NCBI GenBank assembly: GCA_934667845.1
Contig: CAKUMQ010000007.1
Span: 1-64,000 of the forward strand
Direction: 5' to 3'
Origin: an uncultured Eubacteriales bacterium
Lineage (GTDB): Bacteria > Bacillota > Clostridia > Oscillospirales > Acutalibacteraceae
Length of the DNA stretch: 64,000 bases
Numbering within the stretch: position 1 is the first letter of the stretch; every line of letters begins with the position of its first letter. Under the pieces are notes generated by a model, which was given only the letters and a program-made list of their open reading frames with translations, was not told the DNA's origin and did not search any database. A program made the position numbers and the translations under genes. Below are positions 15,805 to 24,961 of the stretch, piece by piece.

Positions 15805-16251
15805 TTATTCCTCCGCAGAGCCGTGCGGCATTTCGCGGAATCTCACCCTCGCCGCCGGCTTCCCATCCGTATCGTAAAGGGGACAGCTGTCCTTTTGGCA
15901 GCAGCCGTCCATGCCCTCGTGCCGGTACAAAAGCTCGCCGTATACCGTGTTGTTCCTGCGGGAAACGCGGCGGATCCGGATAGGCGGCGCAAGGGAAAAG
16001 GGCGGAAAATCGTCAAAGCTGTCCTCAAAAAAATACAGCTCGCCCGGTCTGAGTCTTTCGTATTGCTCCGTCACGGTAAATGCGCACCGCAGCCCGGCAT
16101 CCTCCCCGCGCGGTCTTCCCGTATCCTCCAGCTTGACATACGGCGTCAGGGCAAAGAGAAACACGGGAGCAAAGGCAAGGACAAAAAGGACGCCGGAGCG
16201 AAAAATAAACGCCGCCGCAAGCAGCAGTATGACCGCCAGACCGATCTTCAC
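15805..16251 (-). CDS. uncharacterised membrane-anchored protein
   Basis: 148 residues. Two adjoining hydrophobic stretches at the N-terminus (LAVILLLAAAFIF, VLFVLAFAPVFLFAL) form a membrane hairpin, followed by a soluble ~100-residue domain with a CCQKDSC motif and a TPYVKLEDTGRPRGE linker. I recognise no family. The start is GTG 16251 with a weak ribosome site. Third gene of a three-gene unit with a zinc-ribbon protein and another membrane protein, closed by a terminator. Confidence 0.6.
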   Translation of the reverse strand: MKIGLAVILLLAAAFIFRSGVLFVLAFAPVFLFALTPYVKLEDTGRPRGEDAGLRCAFTVTEQYERLRPGELYFFEDSFDDFPPFSLAPPIRIRRVSRRNNTVYGELLYRHEGMDGCCQKDSCPLYDTDGKPAARVRFREMPHGSAEE

Positions 16252-16272
16252 ATCAAAAGAACGCGGCGGGAC

Positions 16273-16419
16273 CTACCCGTATGTATGGTGGCAGTGCCCG
16301 CATTTCGCCTGCCGAAGCATGCGCGGCACACTGGGGCTGCCCACCAGATCATTCAGGGACTGCATATCCTTTTTCCGGTCGATCATTTTCCCGCACCACG
16401 GGCAACGTTTTCTGTTCAT
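16273..16419 (-). CDS. 48-aa zinc-ribbon protein
   Basis: Two cysteine knuckles, CPWCGK near residue 6 and CGHCHHTYG at the C-terminus, give a four-cysteine metal site with His neighbours. The start ATG 16419 follows a perfect AGGAGG with four bases spacing. The longer frame adds 23 residues with no ribosome site. Small ribbon proteins of this kind are often nucleic-acid or protein-binding, but no function can be given. Middle gene of the 16814-15805 unit. Confidence 0.65.
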   Translation of the reverse strand: MNRKRCPWCGKMIDRKKDMQSLNDLVGSPSVPRMLRQAKCGHCHHTYG

Positions 16420-16466
16420 GGCTCCTCCTGCCGCTGAAACGCAGGACACCGGTCCTCCGCCTCGTA

Positions 16467-16814
16467 TTATCGCGTAAAATCCACCCAAAGGCTATGGGTA
16501 AAGCTTTTCCATCCGTCCCGGTCTGTCGTTAATCCGATGATCTTCACCGCGATAAAGGTCAACACGGTGAGCACCTTTTCCCACCTTGTCATGCTGCCGG
16601 ATCTGACGGTCTTTACGATGATCAGCACATCCGCCGCCGTCATGGCGAGCAGGATCATGATCCCCAGCGGAACAAACATCTCCCCCTCGGGATTGTTGAC
16701 CGGACCCTTCATGTAGTTAAATGCCATGGTCAGAAAGACCGGCGTATAGACGCCGGAGAAATATCCGTACACCGCATACAGCAGCGCTTTACCGATAACC
16801 TTGATCGTATGCAT
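16467..16814 (-). CDS. uncharacterised three-span membrane protein
   Basis: 115 residues with three hydrophobic segments (ALLYAVYGYFSGVYTPVFLTMAF, VPLGIMILLAMTAADVLIIV, VLTVLTFIAVKIIGL) and a short C-terminal tail. No family recognised. The start ATG 16814 has GAGGGGG about nine bases upstream and a consensus promoter behind. First gene of a three-gene unit. Confidence 0.6.
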   Translation of the reverse strand: MHTIKVIGKALLYAVYGYFSGVYTPVFLTMAFNYMKGPVNNPEGEMFVPLGIMILLAMTAADVLIIVKTVRSGSMTRWEKVLTVLTFIAVKIIGLTTDRDGWKSFTHSLWVDFTR

Positions 16815-16841
16815 ACCAACACCCCCTCACTATTCCCACTG

Positions 16842-16870
16842 ATTATACCTTATTTTCCGCTTATTTGCAA
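16842..16870 (-). promoter_or_regulatory. sigma-A promoter of the small three-gene unit
   Basis: Minus strand: -35 TTGCAA (16865-16870), 17-bp spacer, -10 TATAAT (16842-16847). Divergent from the asnA promoter 92 bases away. Confidence 0.75.
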
Positions 16871-16961
16871 GGGCTTTCCCCCTGACCCGCGCCCGGCTGA
16901 CCCGTCCCGCGCCCGCCTGCCGGAAAATGCAGGCTTTTTGCGGCGAAATTGCAAAAAAAGG

Positions 16962-16990
16962 TTGCGCGGCGGCAAAAGGCGCGGTATAAT
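16962..16990 (+). promoter_or_regulatory. sigma-A promoter of asnA
   Basis: -35 TTGCGC (16962-16967), 17-bp spacer, -10 TATAAT (16985-16990). The leader is about 40 bases, with no T-box or riboswitch. Confidence 0.7.
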
Positions 16991-17036
16991 AACAGTCGGC
17001 AGTTTTTGCCACCCCACCGCAAAGGAGAGAAAAACC

Positions 17037-18050
17037 GTGTCACTGCAATCCCTGATCTTACCCGCGGGCTACACCGCCCGTCAGGATATTCTGGAGACCG
17101 AGCGGGCGATCAAGCTCGCCAAAGATACCCTCGAACGGCTGCTGGCTGAACGGCTGCGGCTGACCCGCGTTTCCGCCCCGCTGTTTGTGCGGCCGGAAAC
17201 GGGACTTAACGACGACTTAAACGGCGTGGAGCGTCCGGTGACGTTTGACGTGCCGGATGCAAACGCCACGGTGGCGATCGTCCACTCGCTTGCCAAATGG
17301 AAGCGGCAGGCGCTCAGGCTTTACGGCTTTGCCGAGGGGACGGGGCTGTATACCGATATGAACGCCATCCGCCGCGACGAGGCGCTGGACAATCTCCACT
17401 CGGTCTATGTCGACCAGTGGGACTGGGAAAAGATCATCACCCCGCAGACCCGCACGGCGGATACGCTGTTTGCCACGGTGCGCGACATCTGGCAGGCGCT
17501 TAAGGACACGCAGGCGGCGCTCTGTGCGGCGTTTCCCGCGCTGGAGGCGTTTTTGCCGGAGACAGTCACGTTTGTGACCTCACAGGAGCTGGAGGACCGC
17601 TGGCCGGACAAGACGCCGCATGAGCGGGAGGATCTCGCCTGCCGGGAATACGGCGCGGTGTTCGTGTCGCAGATCGGCGGCAAACTGCGCAGCGGCAAGC
17701 CGCACGACGGGCGCGCGCCCGACTATGACGACTGGCAGCTAAACGGCGATATCCTCGTCTGGAACCCCGTGCTTTCCCGCGCGTTTGAAATTTCCTCCAT
17801 GGGCATCCGTGTCAACGAGGAGAGCCTGCGCCGCCAGCTGGCGGAGACGGGCTGCGAAGAGCGCGCCGCCCTGCCGTTCCACCGCCGGCTTTTGGCGGGC
17901 GAGCTGCCGCTGACCATGGGCGGCGGCATCGGTCAGTCGCGCGTGTGCATGCTGCTGCTGCAAAAGGCGCACATCGGCGAGGTGCAGGCATCGGTCTGGC
18001 CTGCCGACATGGCAGCGGCGTGCGATGCCGCCGGTATCCATCTGTTATAA
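17037..18050 (+). CDS. asnA: aspartate-ammonia ligase AsnA
   Basis: 337 residues, the usual AsnA length. It makes asparagine from aspartate, ammonia and ATP. Family motifs are seen throughout: FVRPETGLNDDLNGVERPV near residue 50, AIVHSLAKWKR, GLYTDMNAIRRDE, HSVYVDQWDWEK near 125, and the C-terminal MGGGIGQSRVCMLLL, which belongs to the class-II-synthetase-like active site. GTG 17037 has AAAGGAGAG at the right distance. A longer open frame from 16809 overlaps both divergent promoters and is rejected. Monocistronic. Confidence 0.96.
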   Translation: MSLQSLILPAGYTARQDILETERAIKLAKDTLERLLAERLRLTRVSAPLFVRPETGLNDDLNGVERPVTFDVPDANATVAIVHSLAKWKRQALRLYGFAEGTGLYTDMNAIRRDEALDNLHSVYVDQWDWEKIITPQTRTADTLFATVRDIWQALKDTQAALCAAFPALEAFLPETVTFVTSQELEDRWPDKTPHEREDLACREYGAVFVSQIGGKLRSGKPHDGRAPDYDDWQLNGDILVWNPVLSRAFEISSMGIRVNEESLRRQLAETGCEERAALPFHRRLLAGELPLTMGGGIGQSRVCMLLLQKAHIGEVQASVWPADMAAACDAAGIHLL

Positions 18051-18062
18051 GAAGCAAAAGCA

Positions 18063-18107
18063 GACCCGCCCGGCATCTCTCCGAAAACGGAGGCTGCCGG
18101 GCGGGTC
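18063..18107. terminator. bidirectional terminator between asnA and the glycan locus
   Basis: GACCCGCCCGGCA (18063-18075) pairs with TGCCGGGCGGGTC (18095-18107), with an inner CTCCG/CGGAG pair. It separates two convergent genes. The T-runs are short, so strength is uncertain. Confidence 0.6.
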
Positions 18108-18141
18108 CTTGCCTTATTTCGCCGGGTCGGTGTCAGACCGG

Positions 18142-19881
18142 TTACTTTTTCTTCACATACTTGTTATAATACGCCGTGCGCTCGGCGACGACCTTCTCCA
18201 CGCCGTTGCGTTTCAGCGCCGCTACATACTGATTCCAGGTCGCCTCAAAGTCGCTGGCGGTCAGCAGCTTGTTCCAGTAGGTGTTGACCGTCGCCATAAG
18301 CTGGCGGTTATAGTTGACCTCCGACTGGATCACCGTCTCCTTGAACGTGACCTCCTCAACGGCGTCATTGCTCGCCACCTCACGCGCCTGAATCTGCATT
18401 TTGCCCCATTTCAGCGCCGCCGTCGACAGCTTGAGGTCGATCTTGCGGCTGTCATACGGAGCGACCAGCGACAGCGCCGGGCCGACATAGCCCACCTGTG
18501 CCGCGCTCTTGGCGGCATCCAGCACCATCGGCGTGGTGCCGACCATTTTGTAATGTGTTCCCTCTGTCCCGTAGTTCAGTGTCAGGATCACCTCGGGCTT
18601 GGCAAGGAAATCCAGATATTTCATCGCCACGATCGGATTTTTGCAGGTGGCGGTGATCATGTTGAAATAGTTGTAACCGGCGTAGCTCTCCTTGAAATAT
18701 TTCCCGTTCTTATCCTTGAAGCAGTCGACTGCCACCACCTCGGCAGTGGGCACCTTCTTTTTCAGGGCGGTCATCCAGCCACCCGCGTCTTCGCCCAGAA
18801 GGTCCCACCAGCCCGCTTCGATAAAGCCGATATTTCCCGCCTTGAACTGCGCCACATGGTCGGTGGTCTCAAAGTTCGGATCAATGAGCTTCTGCTTGTA
18901 GAGCATGTTGCACCACTCGGCATCGGCTTTATATCCGTCGCGGTAATACACCGGAATGCAGTAGCGTTCCTCCAGCGTGTTTTCGCAGAAGGAGAGGATA
19001 TCCAGAATGTGCGTGCGGTACTCATAGCCGCGCACGTTATTGCCCCACGGAATGGTCGCGTTCCCCGCGGGCTTCTGATCGCGGAACGCCTTGAGCACCT
19101 CAACAAGCTCCTCCCGCGTAGTGGGCAGGCTCATTCCGACCTGATCCACCCAGTCCTTGCGGATATATGCCACCGTCCAGTCCGTGACATAGCGGCGCTG
19201 CGGAATGGCATACTGTCTGCCGTTGATCTGACCGTAAGCTAAAGTGTCGCTGTCCTTGTTCAGGCTGAGTATGTTTTTTCCGTATTTCGGCAGCGATTCC
19301 GTCAGATCCATGATCGCGCCCTGCTGCGCATACTGCTGAAACAGCGAGAGCGTATAGGTGCTGACGATATCGGGCGCGGTATTGGACGCCATCTTTGCCA
19401 TCAGCACATCGTCCTGCTCCTGGATCCCCACCATCACATAGGAGACCTCGATGCCCATGGGCTTTACCTGCTGCTGGATCCATTTTGTCCAGCGGTTATT
19501 TTCGGTAGTCCCCTCCGAGGCGGGCGTGGCACTTTTGTCAATGACCATAACGGTGATCTTTCCCGTGGCGGCTCCGGTATTGCCGTCGGTGTTCTGCGGC
19601 TTTTTGACGGTGCCGGTTGTCGCCTTGGTGCCGCTGTTGTCCGGCTTCATGCCGGAGGCAGACGCCTCCGACGGATCCGGCGCGGACGTCTCCGCCTCGC
19701 CGGACGACGCTTCATCGGACGGCACGCTGCCGCTTTCGGCAGGGGCGGCGCTTTCCGCCGCAGAGGACGGCTCTGTTCCGCTCTCCCCGTCAGAGGCAGG
19801 CGTACAGGAGCAAAGGCTCAGGGCAAGCGCCGCAGAAAATGCTGCGGCAAGCACCCGGCGATATAAAACGTTGGCTGTCAT
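18142..19881 (-). CDS. sugar ABC transporter substrate-binding lipoprotein
   Basis: 579 residues. The type II signal peptide ends in LSLCSC, followed by a long Ser/Glu/Ala/Thr linker (to about 130), then a family-1 extracellular solute-binding domain (KITVMVIDKSATP, ADIVSTYTLSLFQQYAQQGAIMDL-like core, AIPQRRYVTDWTVAYIRKDW). The size suits oligosaccharide binders of the LipO type. The start ATG 19881 follows AAGGAAGGGAACTT. Last gene of the minus-strand arm, 94 bases after the surface protein gene. No permease lies beside it, but two permease pairs are in the facing arm. Confidence 0.88.
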   Translation of the reverse strand: MTANVLYRRVLAAAFSAALALSLCSCTPASDGESGTEPSSAAESAAPAESGSVPSDEASSGEAETSAPDPSEASASGMKPDNSGTKATTGTVKKPQNTDGNTGAATGKITVMVIDKSATPASEGTTENNRWTKWIQQQVKPMGIEVSYVMVGIQEQDDVLMAKMASNTAPDIVSTYTLSLFQQYAQQGAIMDLTESLPKYGKNILSLNKDSDTLAYGQINGRQYAIPQRRYVTDWTVAYIRKDWVDQVGMSLPTTREELVEVLKAFRDQKPAGNATIPWGNNVRGYEYRTHILDILSFCENTLEERYCIPVYYRDGYKADAEWCNMLYKQKLIDPNFETTDHVAQFKAGNIGFIEAGWWDLLGEDAGGWMTALKKKVPTAEVVAVDCFKDKNGKYFKESYAGYNYFNMITATCKNPIVAMKYLDFLAKPEVILTLNYGTEGTHYKMVGTTPMVLDAAKSAAQVGYVGPALSLVAPYDSRKIDLKLSTAALKWGKMQIQAREVASNDAVEEVTFKETVIQSEVNYNRQLMATVNTYWNKLLTASDFEATWNQYVAALKRNGVEKVVAERTAYYNKYVKKK

Positions 19882-19975
19882 AAGTTCCCTTCCTTTCTGT
19901 ATAAGAGCGGCGGATCTGTCCCTTGCGCCGTTTTGCACTGCGCAAAGGGCAGCCTAGGGCGGCTCCTGCCCGGCT

Positions 19976-22900
19976 TTACCGGGAACGCTTCCGGCTGACC
20001 GTCAGCACGGCGGCGCTGACCGCCAAAACGGCTGCCACAGCCGTCGGCCATGCCACGCCTGTATCCGGAACGGGGATGTCCGACCCGTCGGAGGCGTCCC
20101 CGTCCTCCGACTCTCCTCCCGCCGTCGTCTGCGGCAGCGAAAGGCCGTCAAGGGCAATGGTTCCGCTCAGCTTCTCCCCGTCCCTGCCGACAAATTCCAG
20201 CCGCAGGCTCTGCAGTATGCCGAGCCAGCGGATATTCTGCGACATATCCACGGTGATCTCCTGCACGCCGGTCCGGGAAAAGTCGAACGGGATCTCCACC
20301 CGCTGGGTATATTCGCCCCCGTCGATATCGTCCATGTCCGGGAACAGATCCGTGGCAAACCGGATATACGCCCGCCCGGCATTGACCAGCTGATTGTCAA
20401 ACGTCAGACGGATGTGCGGACGGTCTCCCGCATTCAGGCTGACGGCGAGATTGTCGGTCTGCACCGCGCCGTTTCCGTCCAGGGTGATCCGCAGCCAGCC
20501 GTCCGCCGCGGTCAGGTCGGTCACGCCGTTATTTTCCGTTTCGGCAGCCTTCCAGTCGCGCGCATCCTTTTCGTCAAAGGTATAGCTGCCGGTGCGGTTT
20601 TTATCCGCCTCGGGATCGGGACGCTCCGCCTCGGTAAAGCTGTCCGTAAAGAGGATCGAGTCGATCAGCAGGATGCCGCTGGGATTGCCCTCGCCGCCAA
20701 AGCCCACATCAAACCGCAGCTCGGTCAGCTGTCCCTCCCAGGTGTCCAGACGGCTCATATCAAAGCCGTATTCCCAGTAGCCGTCGTATTCCTCGGCGCT
20801 CATGATGTCAAGGTCGACCTTCTGCGTCTTTTTGCCGTCCTTTTCGGCATACATATCAGGGTGCTGATCCGTTGCGAACCAGACATGCAGCTCATTGGCG
20901 ATATCCGTCTGATTGCTGACCCGGATCACCATATACCGCATGGCGCTGTCCGCCGTATCCCACCGCATACCGCCGCGGGTCATCCAGCCGTAATGGTTGT
21001 CAAGCTCCATTCTCAGCGCGCCGTTTTCCCCGGTCAGGCTTTTGATGGAGGCGCCGACCGGCGCTCCCTCCACGCCGATCGTCCAACCCTGCACGGTGTT
21101 ATCGTTGAAGGTAAACCCGTAGTCCCGGCTGACCCTGACATGGATCGTATAGGTCTTTGTCGTCGTCTGATCCGCAGCGGTAACGGTCACCGCAAAATCG
21201 CGCGCGCCATTCTCGCCGATCTCCAGATCGCTGCCCGTTCCGGTAACGACGGCATTTTCGTTTTTGGCTTCCGCCGCAATGCTCACCGTTTTTGTCCCGC
21301 GGATCAGCTCCAGGGTATACTCCGTTTTTTCGGGATCAAACGCCAGATCTCCCGGCGTGACGGACAGGGAACGGAGCGTGGCGTCCGCTGCGTCTGCCGC
21401 CTCCCGGCGGATCACCGTGATCCGGTAGCTCTTTACGGTGACGCCGTCTGCGGCGGTGACCGTGACCGTTAATTCGTTTTCGCCCACAGCCAGCGTCTTT
21501 TCGCCGGTTCCCGTCACCGTCGCGCCCTCGGCGGCAGCCCCGGCGGCGATCGTCACTCTGTCCACACTGTTGTTGACCGTAAGGGTATACTCCCTGCCTG
21601 CGGGCGTAAACGCGCCGTTGTCAAAGGCAAAGCCCTCGACGGACAGCGACGACAGATCGGCGTTTTTGTCCGCCGCGCCGTAAAAGCTCAGACGGTCGAT
21701 ATAGAGCCAGTTCGGCTCCTTCGTCGTGCGCGCGCCCGTGCCGGTGGTCAGGCGGAGCTGCCGGATCGTCCCCGTCCAGCCGCTCACGGCGGAGGGATCG
21801 ATGCTGTATTCCGCATAGGCGGTACTCTCCGACGCCTTTTTTATGGTAAAGGTCAGCCGCTTGGCGGTATCGAAATCGGGGTCATCCTCCGTGGTGAAAT
21901 CCACATACAGCTTATCCACATCGTTCGGTCCGGCATTTTTCACCCGCACCGTCACCTTATTGACCGCGGCTGCCGACATGCCCAGGTTGTCGGGGCTGTT
22001 CATATAGCCGCCGTCATTCGACCAGAACTGCATTCCGAAGCTGCCGTCCGTGCCCGGCACGCGGCAGTCCCAGATGCCGCCCGCCTGGTCGGCAATGCCG
22101 TAGCCCCAGCCCTGCTGTCCGTCGTCAAAGGTGTATTCCAGTATGGTCGCGGCAGCCACCGGCGGCGTGGGCGGCGTTACGGGCGTTGTCACGGACGGCT
22201 CCAGACGGATGGAGTCGATATAGATCCAGTTCGACTTCTCCGCCGTGCGCGCGCCCGTTCCGGTGGAAAAGCGCAGCTGCCGGATCGTCCCCGCCCAGCT
22301 GCTCACGGCGGAGAGCTCCGCCGCATATTCGACATATCCGGCATTTCCCGACGCTTTTTTCACGGCAAAGGGAATGCGCTTTACGGTGTCAAACGCCGTA
22401 TCCGCCGTCGTGATAAAATCCAGGTATACCGCATCCACATCGTTCGGCCCCGCGTTTTTCAGGCGGATGCACGCCGCGGAGACGGCGGAGGCGTCCAGAT
22501 TCAGGTTGTCGGGGCTGTTCATATAGCCGCCGTTGTCCGACCAGAACTGCATCCCGAAGCTGCCGTCCGTGCCCGGCACGCGGCAGTCCCAGATGCCGCC
22601 CGCCTGATCGGCAGTGCCGTAGCCCCAGCCCTGCAGTCCGTCGTCAAAGGTATAGGCAAGCGCCGACGACGATTCCAGCCGGATATAGTCGATGTACAGC
22701 CAGTTTGACTGTGCCGTTGTGCGCGGACCGGTGCCGAGCACAAGGCGGAGCTGCCGGATCGTTCCCGTCCAGCCGCTCACCGCAGAGAGATCCGCCGTAT
22801 ACTCGCGGTACTCCGCACTCGTCGAGGCAGGCTCTATCTCCAGCGTGACCGCCCGCTCGGAGGTCCATGCCGTCTCTGTCTCCGTGGTAAACCAGACGGA

Positions 22901-23239
22901 GAGGGACGGCACATCGTTCGGCCCGGCATTTTTCAGCCGCACCCGCAGCCGGTCGGCGGTCGCCGCGTCCAGCTCCATGCGGTCGGGACCGTCTACCCAG
23001 CCGCCGTTATCCGACCAGAACTGGATCCCCAGACTGCCGTCGCTGCCCGGCGCTTGGCAGTCCCATGTGCCGGAGCTGTGGTCGGCGGTGTTGATGCCAA
23101 AGCCCTCTGCGCCCGACGTAAAATCGAACGAGCGGTAGCCTGTCGGCGCCGCCGTGCTTCGCAGAACGGGAAGCATGGCGGTGAGAGACAGGATGAGAGC
23201 GATCACGGAGACCGTGGCCAGTGCTTTTTTCTTGAACAT
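19976..23239 (-). CDS. 1087-aa multidomain surface protein with repeated carbohydrate-binding-like modules
   Basis: Signal peptide (MFKKKALATVSVIALILSL), then three ~155-residue beta-sandwich repeats (about 33-190, 194-348, 366-524), each with the pattern GxWDCxxPGxDGSxGxQFWS and WTGTIRQLRLxxGTG. Two cadherin-like beta-sandwich domains (about 530-710, LTVTVTAADG pattern) and two further divergent lectin-like modules follow. The C-terminus is an acidic linker, VPDTG, a hydrophobic span and RKRSR: a sortase-like or membrane anchor. ATG 23239 is preferred over 23248 because AGGAGG abuts the latter. Probably displays glycan-binding modules at the cell surface. No catalytic module seen. Confidence 0.85.
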   Translation of the reverse strand: MFKKKALATVSVIALILSLTAMLPVLRSTAAPTGYRSFDFTSGAEGFGINTADHSSGTWDCQAPGSDGSLGIQFWSDNGGWVDGPDRMELDAATADRLRVRLKNAGPNDVPSLSVWFTTETETAWTSERAVTLEIEPASTSAEYREYTADLSAVSGWTGTIRQLRLVLGTGPRTTAQSNWLYIDYIRLESSSALAYTFDDGLQGWGYGTADQAGGIWDCRVPGTDGSFGMQFWSDNGGYMNSPDNLNLDASAVSAACIRLKNAGPNDVDAVYLDFITTADTAFDTVKRIPFAVKKASGNAGYVEYAAELSAVSSWAGTIRQLRFSTGTGARTAEKSNWIYIDSIRLEPSVTTPVTPPTPPVAAATILEYTFDDGQQGWGYGIADQAGGIWDCRVPGTDGSFGMQFWSNDGGYMNSPDNLGMSAAAVNKVTVRVKNAGPNDVDKLYVDFTTEDDPDFDTAKRLTFTIKKASESTAYAEYSIDPSAVSGWTGTIRQLRLTTGTGARTTKEPNWLYIDRLSFYGAADKNADLSSLSVEGFAFDNGAFTPAGREYTLTVNNSVDRVTIAAGAAAEGATVTGTGEKTLAVGENELTVTVTAADGVTVKSYRITVIRREAADAADATLRSLSVTPGDLAFDPEKTEYTLELIRGTKTVSIAAEAKNENAVVTGTGSDLEIGENGARDFAVTVTAADQTTTKTYTIHVRVSRDYGFTFNDNTVQGWTIGVEGAPVGASIKSLTGENGALRMELDNHYGWMTRGGMRWDTADSAMRYMVIRVSNQTDIANELHVWFATDQHPDMYAEKDGKKTQKVDLDIMSAEEYDGYWEYGFDMSRLDTWEGQLTELRFDVGFGGEGNPSGILLIDSILFTDSFTEAERPDPEADKNRTGSYTFDEKDARDWKAAETENNGVTDLTAADGWLRITLDGNGAVQTDNLAVSLNAGDRPHIRLTFDNQLVNAGRAYIRFATDLFPDMDDIDGGEYTQRVEIPFDFSRTGVQEITVDMSQNIRWLGILQSLRLEFVGRDGEKLSGTIALDGLSLPQTTAGGESEDGDASDGSDIPVPDTGVAWPTAVAAVLAVSAAVLTVSRKRSR
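22018..22650 (-). repeat. recent in-gene duplication within the surface protein
   Basis: About 120 bases at 22018-22140 and 22520-22645 are nearly identical. Both hold the codons for MQFWS through PGTDG and GIWDC, differing at only a few positions. This shows that repeats two and three of the surface protein arose or were homogenised recently, while repeat one is more diverged. Confidence 0.8.
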
Positions 23240-23314
23240 AATCAGCATCCTCCTATCCTATTTGAGACCGATGGGCAGAACCCTGCCCCAAACGGGCGGT
23301 CAACACCCGTTTCT

Positions 23315-24961
23315 TTACTGTATACTCAGATGGGAAACCAGACTGTTCTTCGAGATATGGGACATGGAAAGCCGCTCGCCGCGGCTGTTGCGCACATTGA
23401 CAAAGGTCACGCCGTCAATGTTCTTCGCCTTGGTGCTGCCCTGGATCTTTCCGGTCAGCGCGCCGCCGTAGTTGACAAACACGTTTTCCACCCGCACATT
23501 CCGAATCGTTCCGCTGCCGTCGTCGATCACAAAGCGGAACAGGCTTTCCGGATCGTCGGCAAGTGCCACATCTATCCGGATATCCCGATAGGTCACGCCG
23601 TCCACGGTACCGGCATAGTGCGGCTCTATCGCCATGATCGCCTCCAGCCGCCACACCGGCGGCCGCGACTGGTTGAGCACGTCGATATTCTCATAAGTAA
23701 TATTTCTGACGTCCCCCACCGTTTCGTACCCGATGGACATGGGATTGGACGAATCGCACCAGGCGACGCAGTTGCGGAACGTCACATTTTCGCAGGAAAC
23801 GCGCGTGGTATAATCGGACATGGTGGAGGCCTTCACCGCCAGAATGTCGTCATGGGCGCGGAAAAAGCTGTTTTCCACCAGCGCGTCCCGGCAGGCGACG
23901 ATATCGCAGCCGTCGGAGCTCATGCCGTGCGAGATGGTCTTGATGTTATCGATATGTACGTCGCTGCTCTCGTATATCGCCACCGTCCAGACCTTGGGAT
24001 GCACCACCGTCACGCCCTCGATCCTGACATTTTTGCTTTTTTTGATGCAGACGGTGCGGCCGTCGTCGCCGAGGCTCGTCAGCTCTTCGCCGCAGATCAC
24101 GCCGCGCCCGCAGATGGTCACATTCTCCAGACCGACGCCGTAGAACCTCCCGTATACAAATGCGCCGGGGGCTAAATAATAGGTGGTGTTGCTGGAGAGG
24201 TAATATACCTGGTGGAAATATACGCCCGGTTCAAAATATACCACTTTCCGGTCGTTTTTATCCGGCACCGACGCCGACGGCCGGTTGGCGAAAATATAGA
24301 GCGGATGCGCCGCCGTATTGCCGTTTTCCTCCGTGCCGTTCAGCTTGACGAAATACTGCCCCGCCTCTTTCAGCGTGAACGTGACCGTGTTGCCCGTCTG
24401 CTTAAACGCCACCGCGTCCCGCGAGGGAAGGATCTCCACCGAGCTTACCGCGTAGGCGGCGGTGACCTCCACCGAGACGCTGCCCGTAAAGTCAAAGGAG
24501 GTGTATTCGGCATAGCCGGAAAGATAGTCGCTGCCCACCGTCACCTCCGTCTGATAGACAAAGCTCTCTTTTCCGTTGACCTTTACCGTATGGAAAGAGC
24601 CGCGCACATTGTCCTCCAGCCCCTCGGGCACCGGATAGACGGTCAGTGCGGGCAGACTGCGCACCGTTGTGCGCACAGTCATTGCCGCAGAAGCCGTGGT
24701 CTGCCGTCCTGCGGTGCGGGCGGTCGTCCGGCTTGCTCCGGCAGACGAGGACGGCGCCGTGGAAACGGCGCTTGCCGTCGTGGAGGACGGCAGGGACGCC
24801 GCCGACGTCTCCGGCGCAGCGCCTGCGGTCGTCTCCTCGCCTGTATCGGCGGAGGAGCCGTCCGAAACGGCGGGACCGGCACAGGCGCTTGGCAGCAGCA
24901 ACAGGACTGACAGGATCAAAACGCACGCCTTCCGGCAGAATGCTTCCGATAGTCTCAACAT
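23315..24961 (-). CDS. GH28-like beta-helix glycoside hydrolase, lipoprotein
   Basis: 548 residues. Lipoprotein signal (LILSVLLLLPSAC), a Thr/Ser/Ala-rich linker, an N-terminal beta-sandwich (FHTVKVNGKESFVY to FVKLNGTEENGNTA), then a right-handed parallel beta-helix of the pectate-lyase/GH28 superfamily: TISHGMSSDGCDIV and RAHDDILAVKAS correspond to the NTD and DD catalytic regions of GH28. Expected outside the cell, cutting a polyuronide-like or branched glycan (inference). ATG 24961 has AGGAGAGG upstream and overlaps the preceding homologue by seven bases. A paralogue without signal peptide lies directly upstream. Confidence 0.85.
   Translation of the reverse strand: MLRLSEAFCRKACVLILSVLLLLPSACAGPAVSDGSSADTGEETTAGAAPETSAASLPSSTTASAVSTAPSSSAGASRTTARTAGRQTTASAAMTVRTTVRSLPALTVYPVPEGLEDNVRGSFHTVKVNGKESFVYQTEVTVGSDYLSGYAEYTSFDFTGSVSVEVTAAYAVSSVEILPSRDAVAFKQTGNTVTFTLKEAGQYFVKLNGTEENGNTAAHPLYIFANRPSASVPDKNDRKVVYFEPGVYFHQVYYLSSNTTYYLAPGAFVYGRFYGVGLENVTICGRGVICGEELTSLGDDGRTVCIKKSKNVRIEGVTVVHPKVWTVAIYESSDVHIDNIKTISHGMSSDGCDIVACRDALVENSFFRAHDDILAVKASTMSDYTTRVSCENVTFRNCVAWCDSSNPMSIGYETVGDVRNITYENIDVLNQSRPPVWRLEAIMAIEPHYAGTVDGVTYRDIRIDVALADDPESLFRFVIDDGSGTIRNVRVENVFVNYGGALTGKIQGSTKAKNIDGVTFVNVRNSRGERLSMSHISKNSLVSHLSIQ

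Noticed and set aside
16809..17036. N-terminal extension of AsnA
   Set aside because: Overlaps the divergent promoters. The normal length is reached from GTG 17037.
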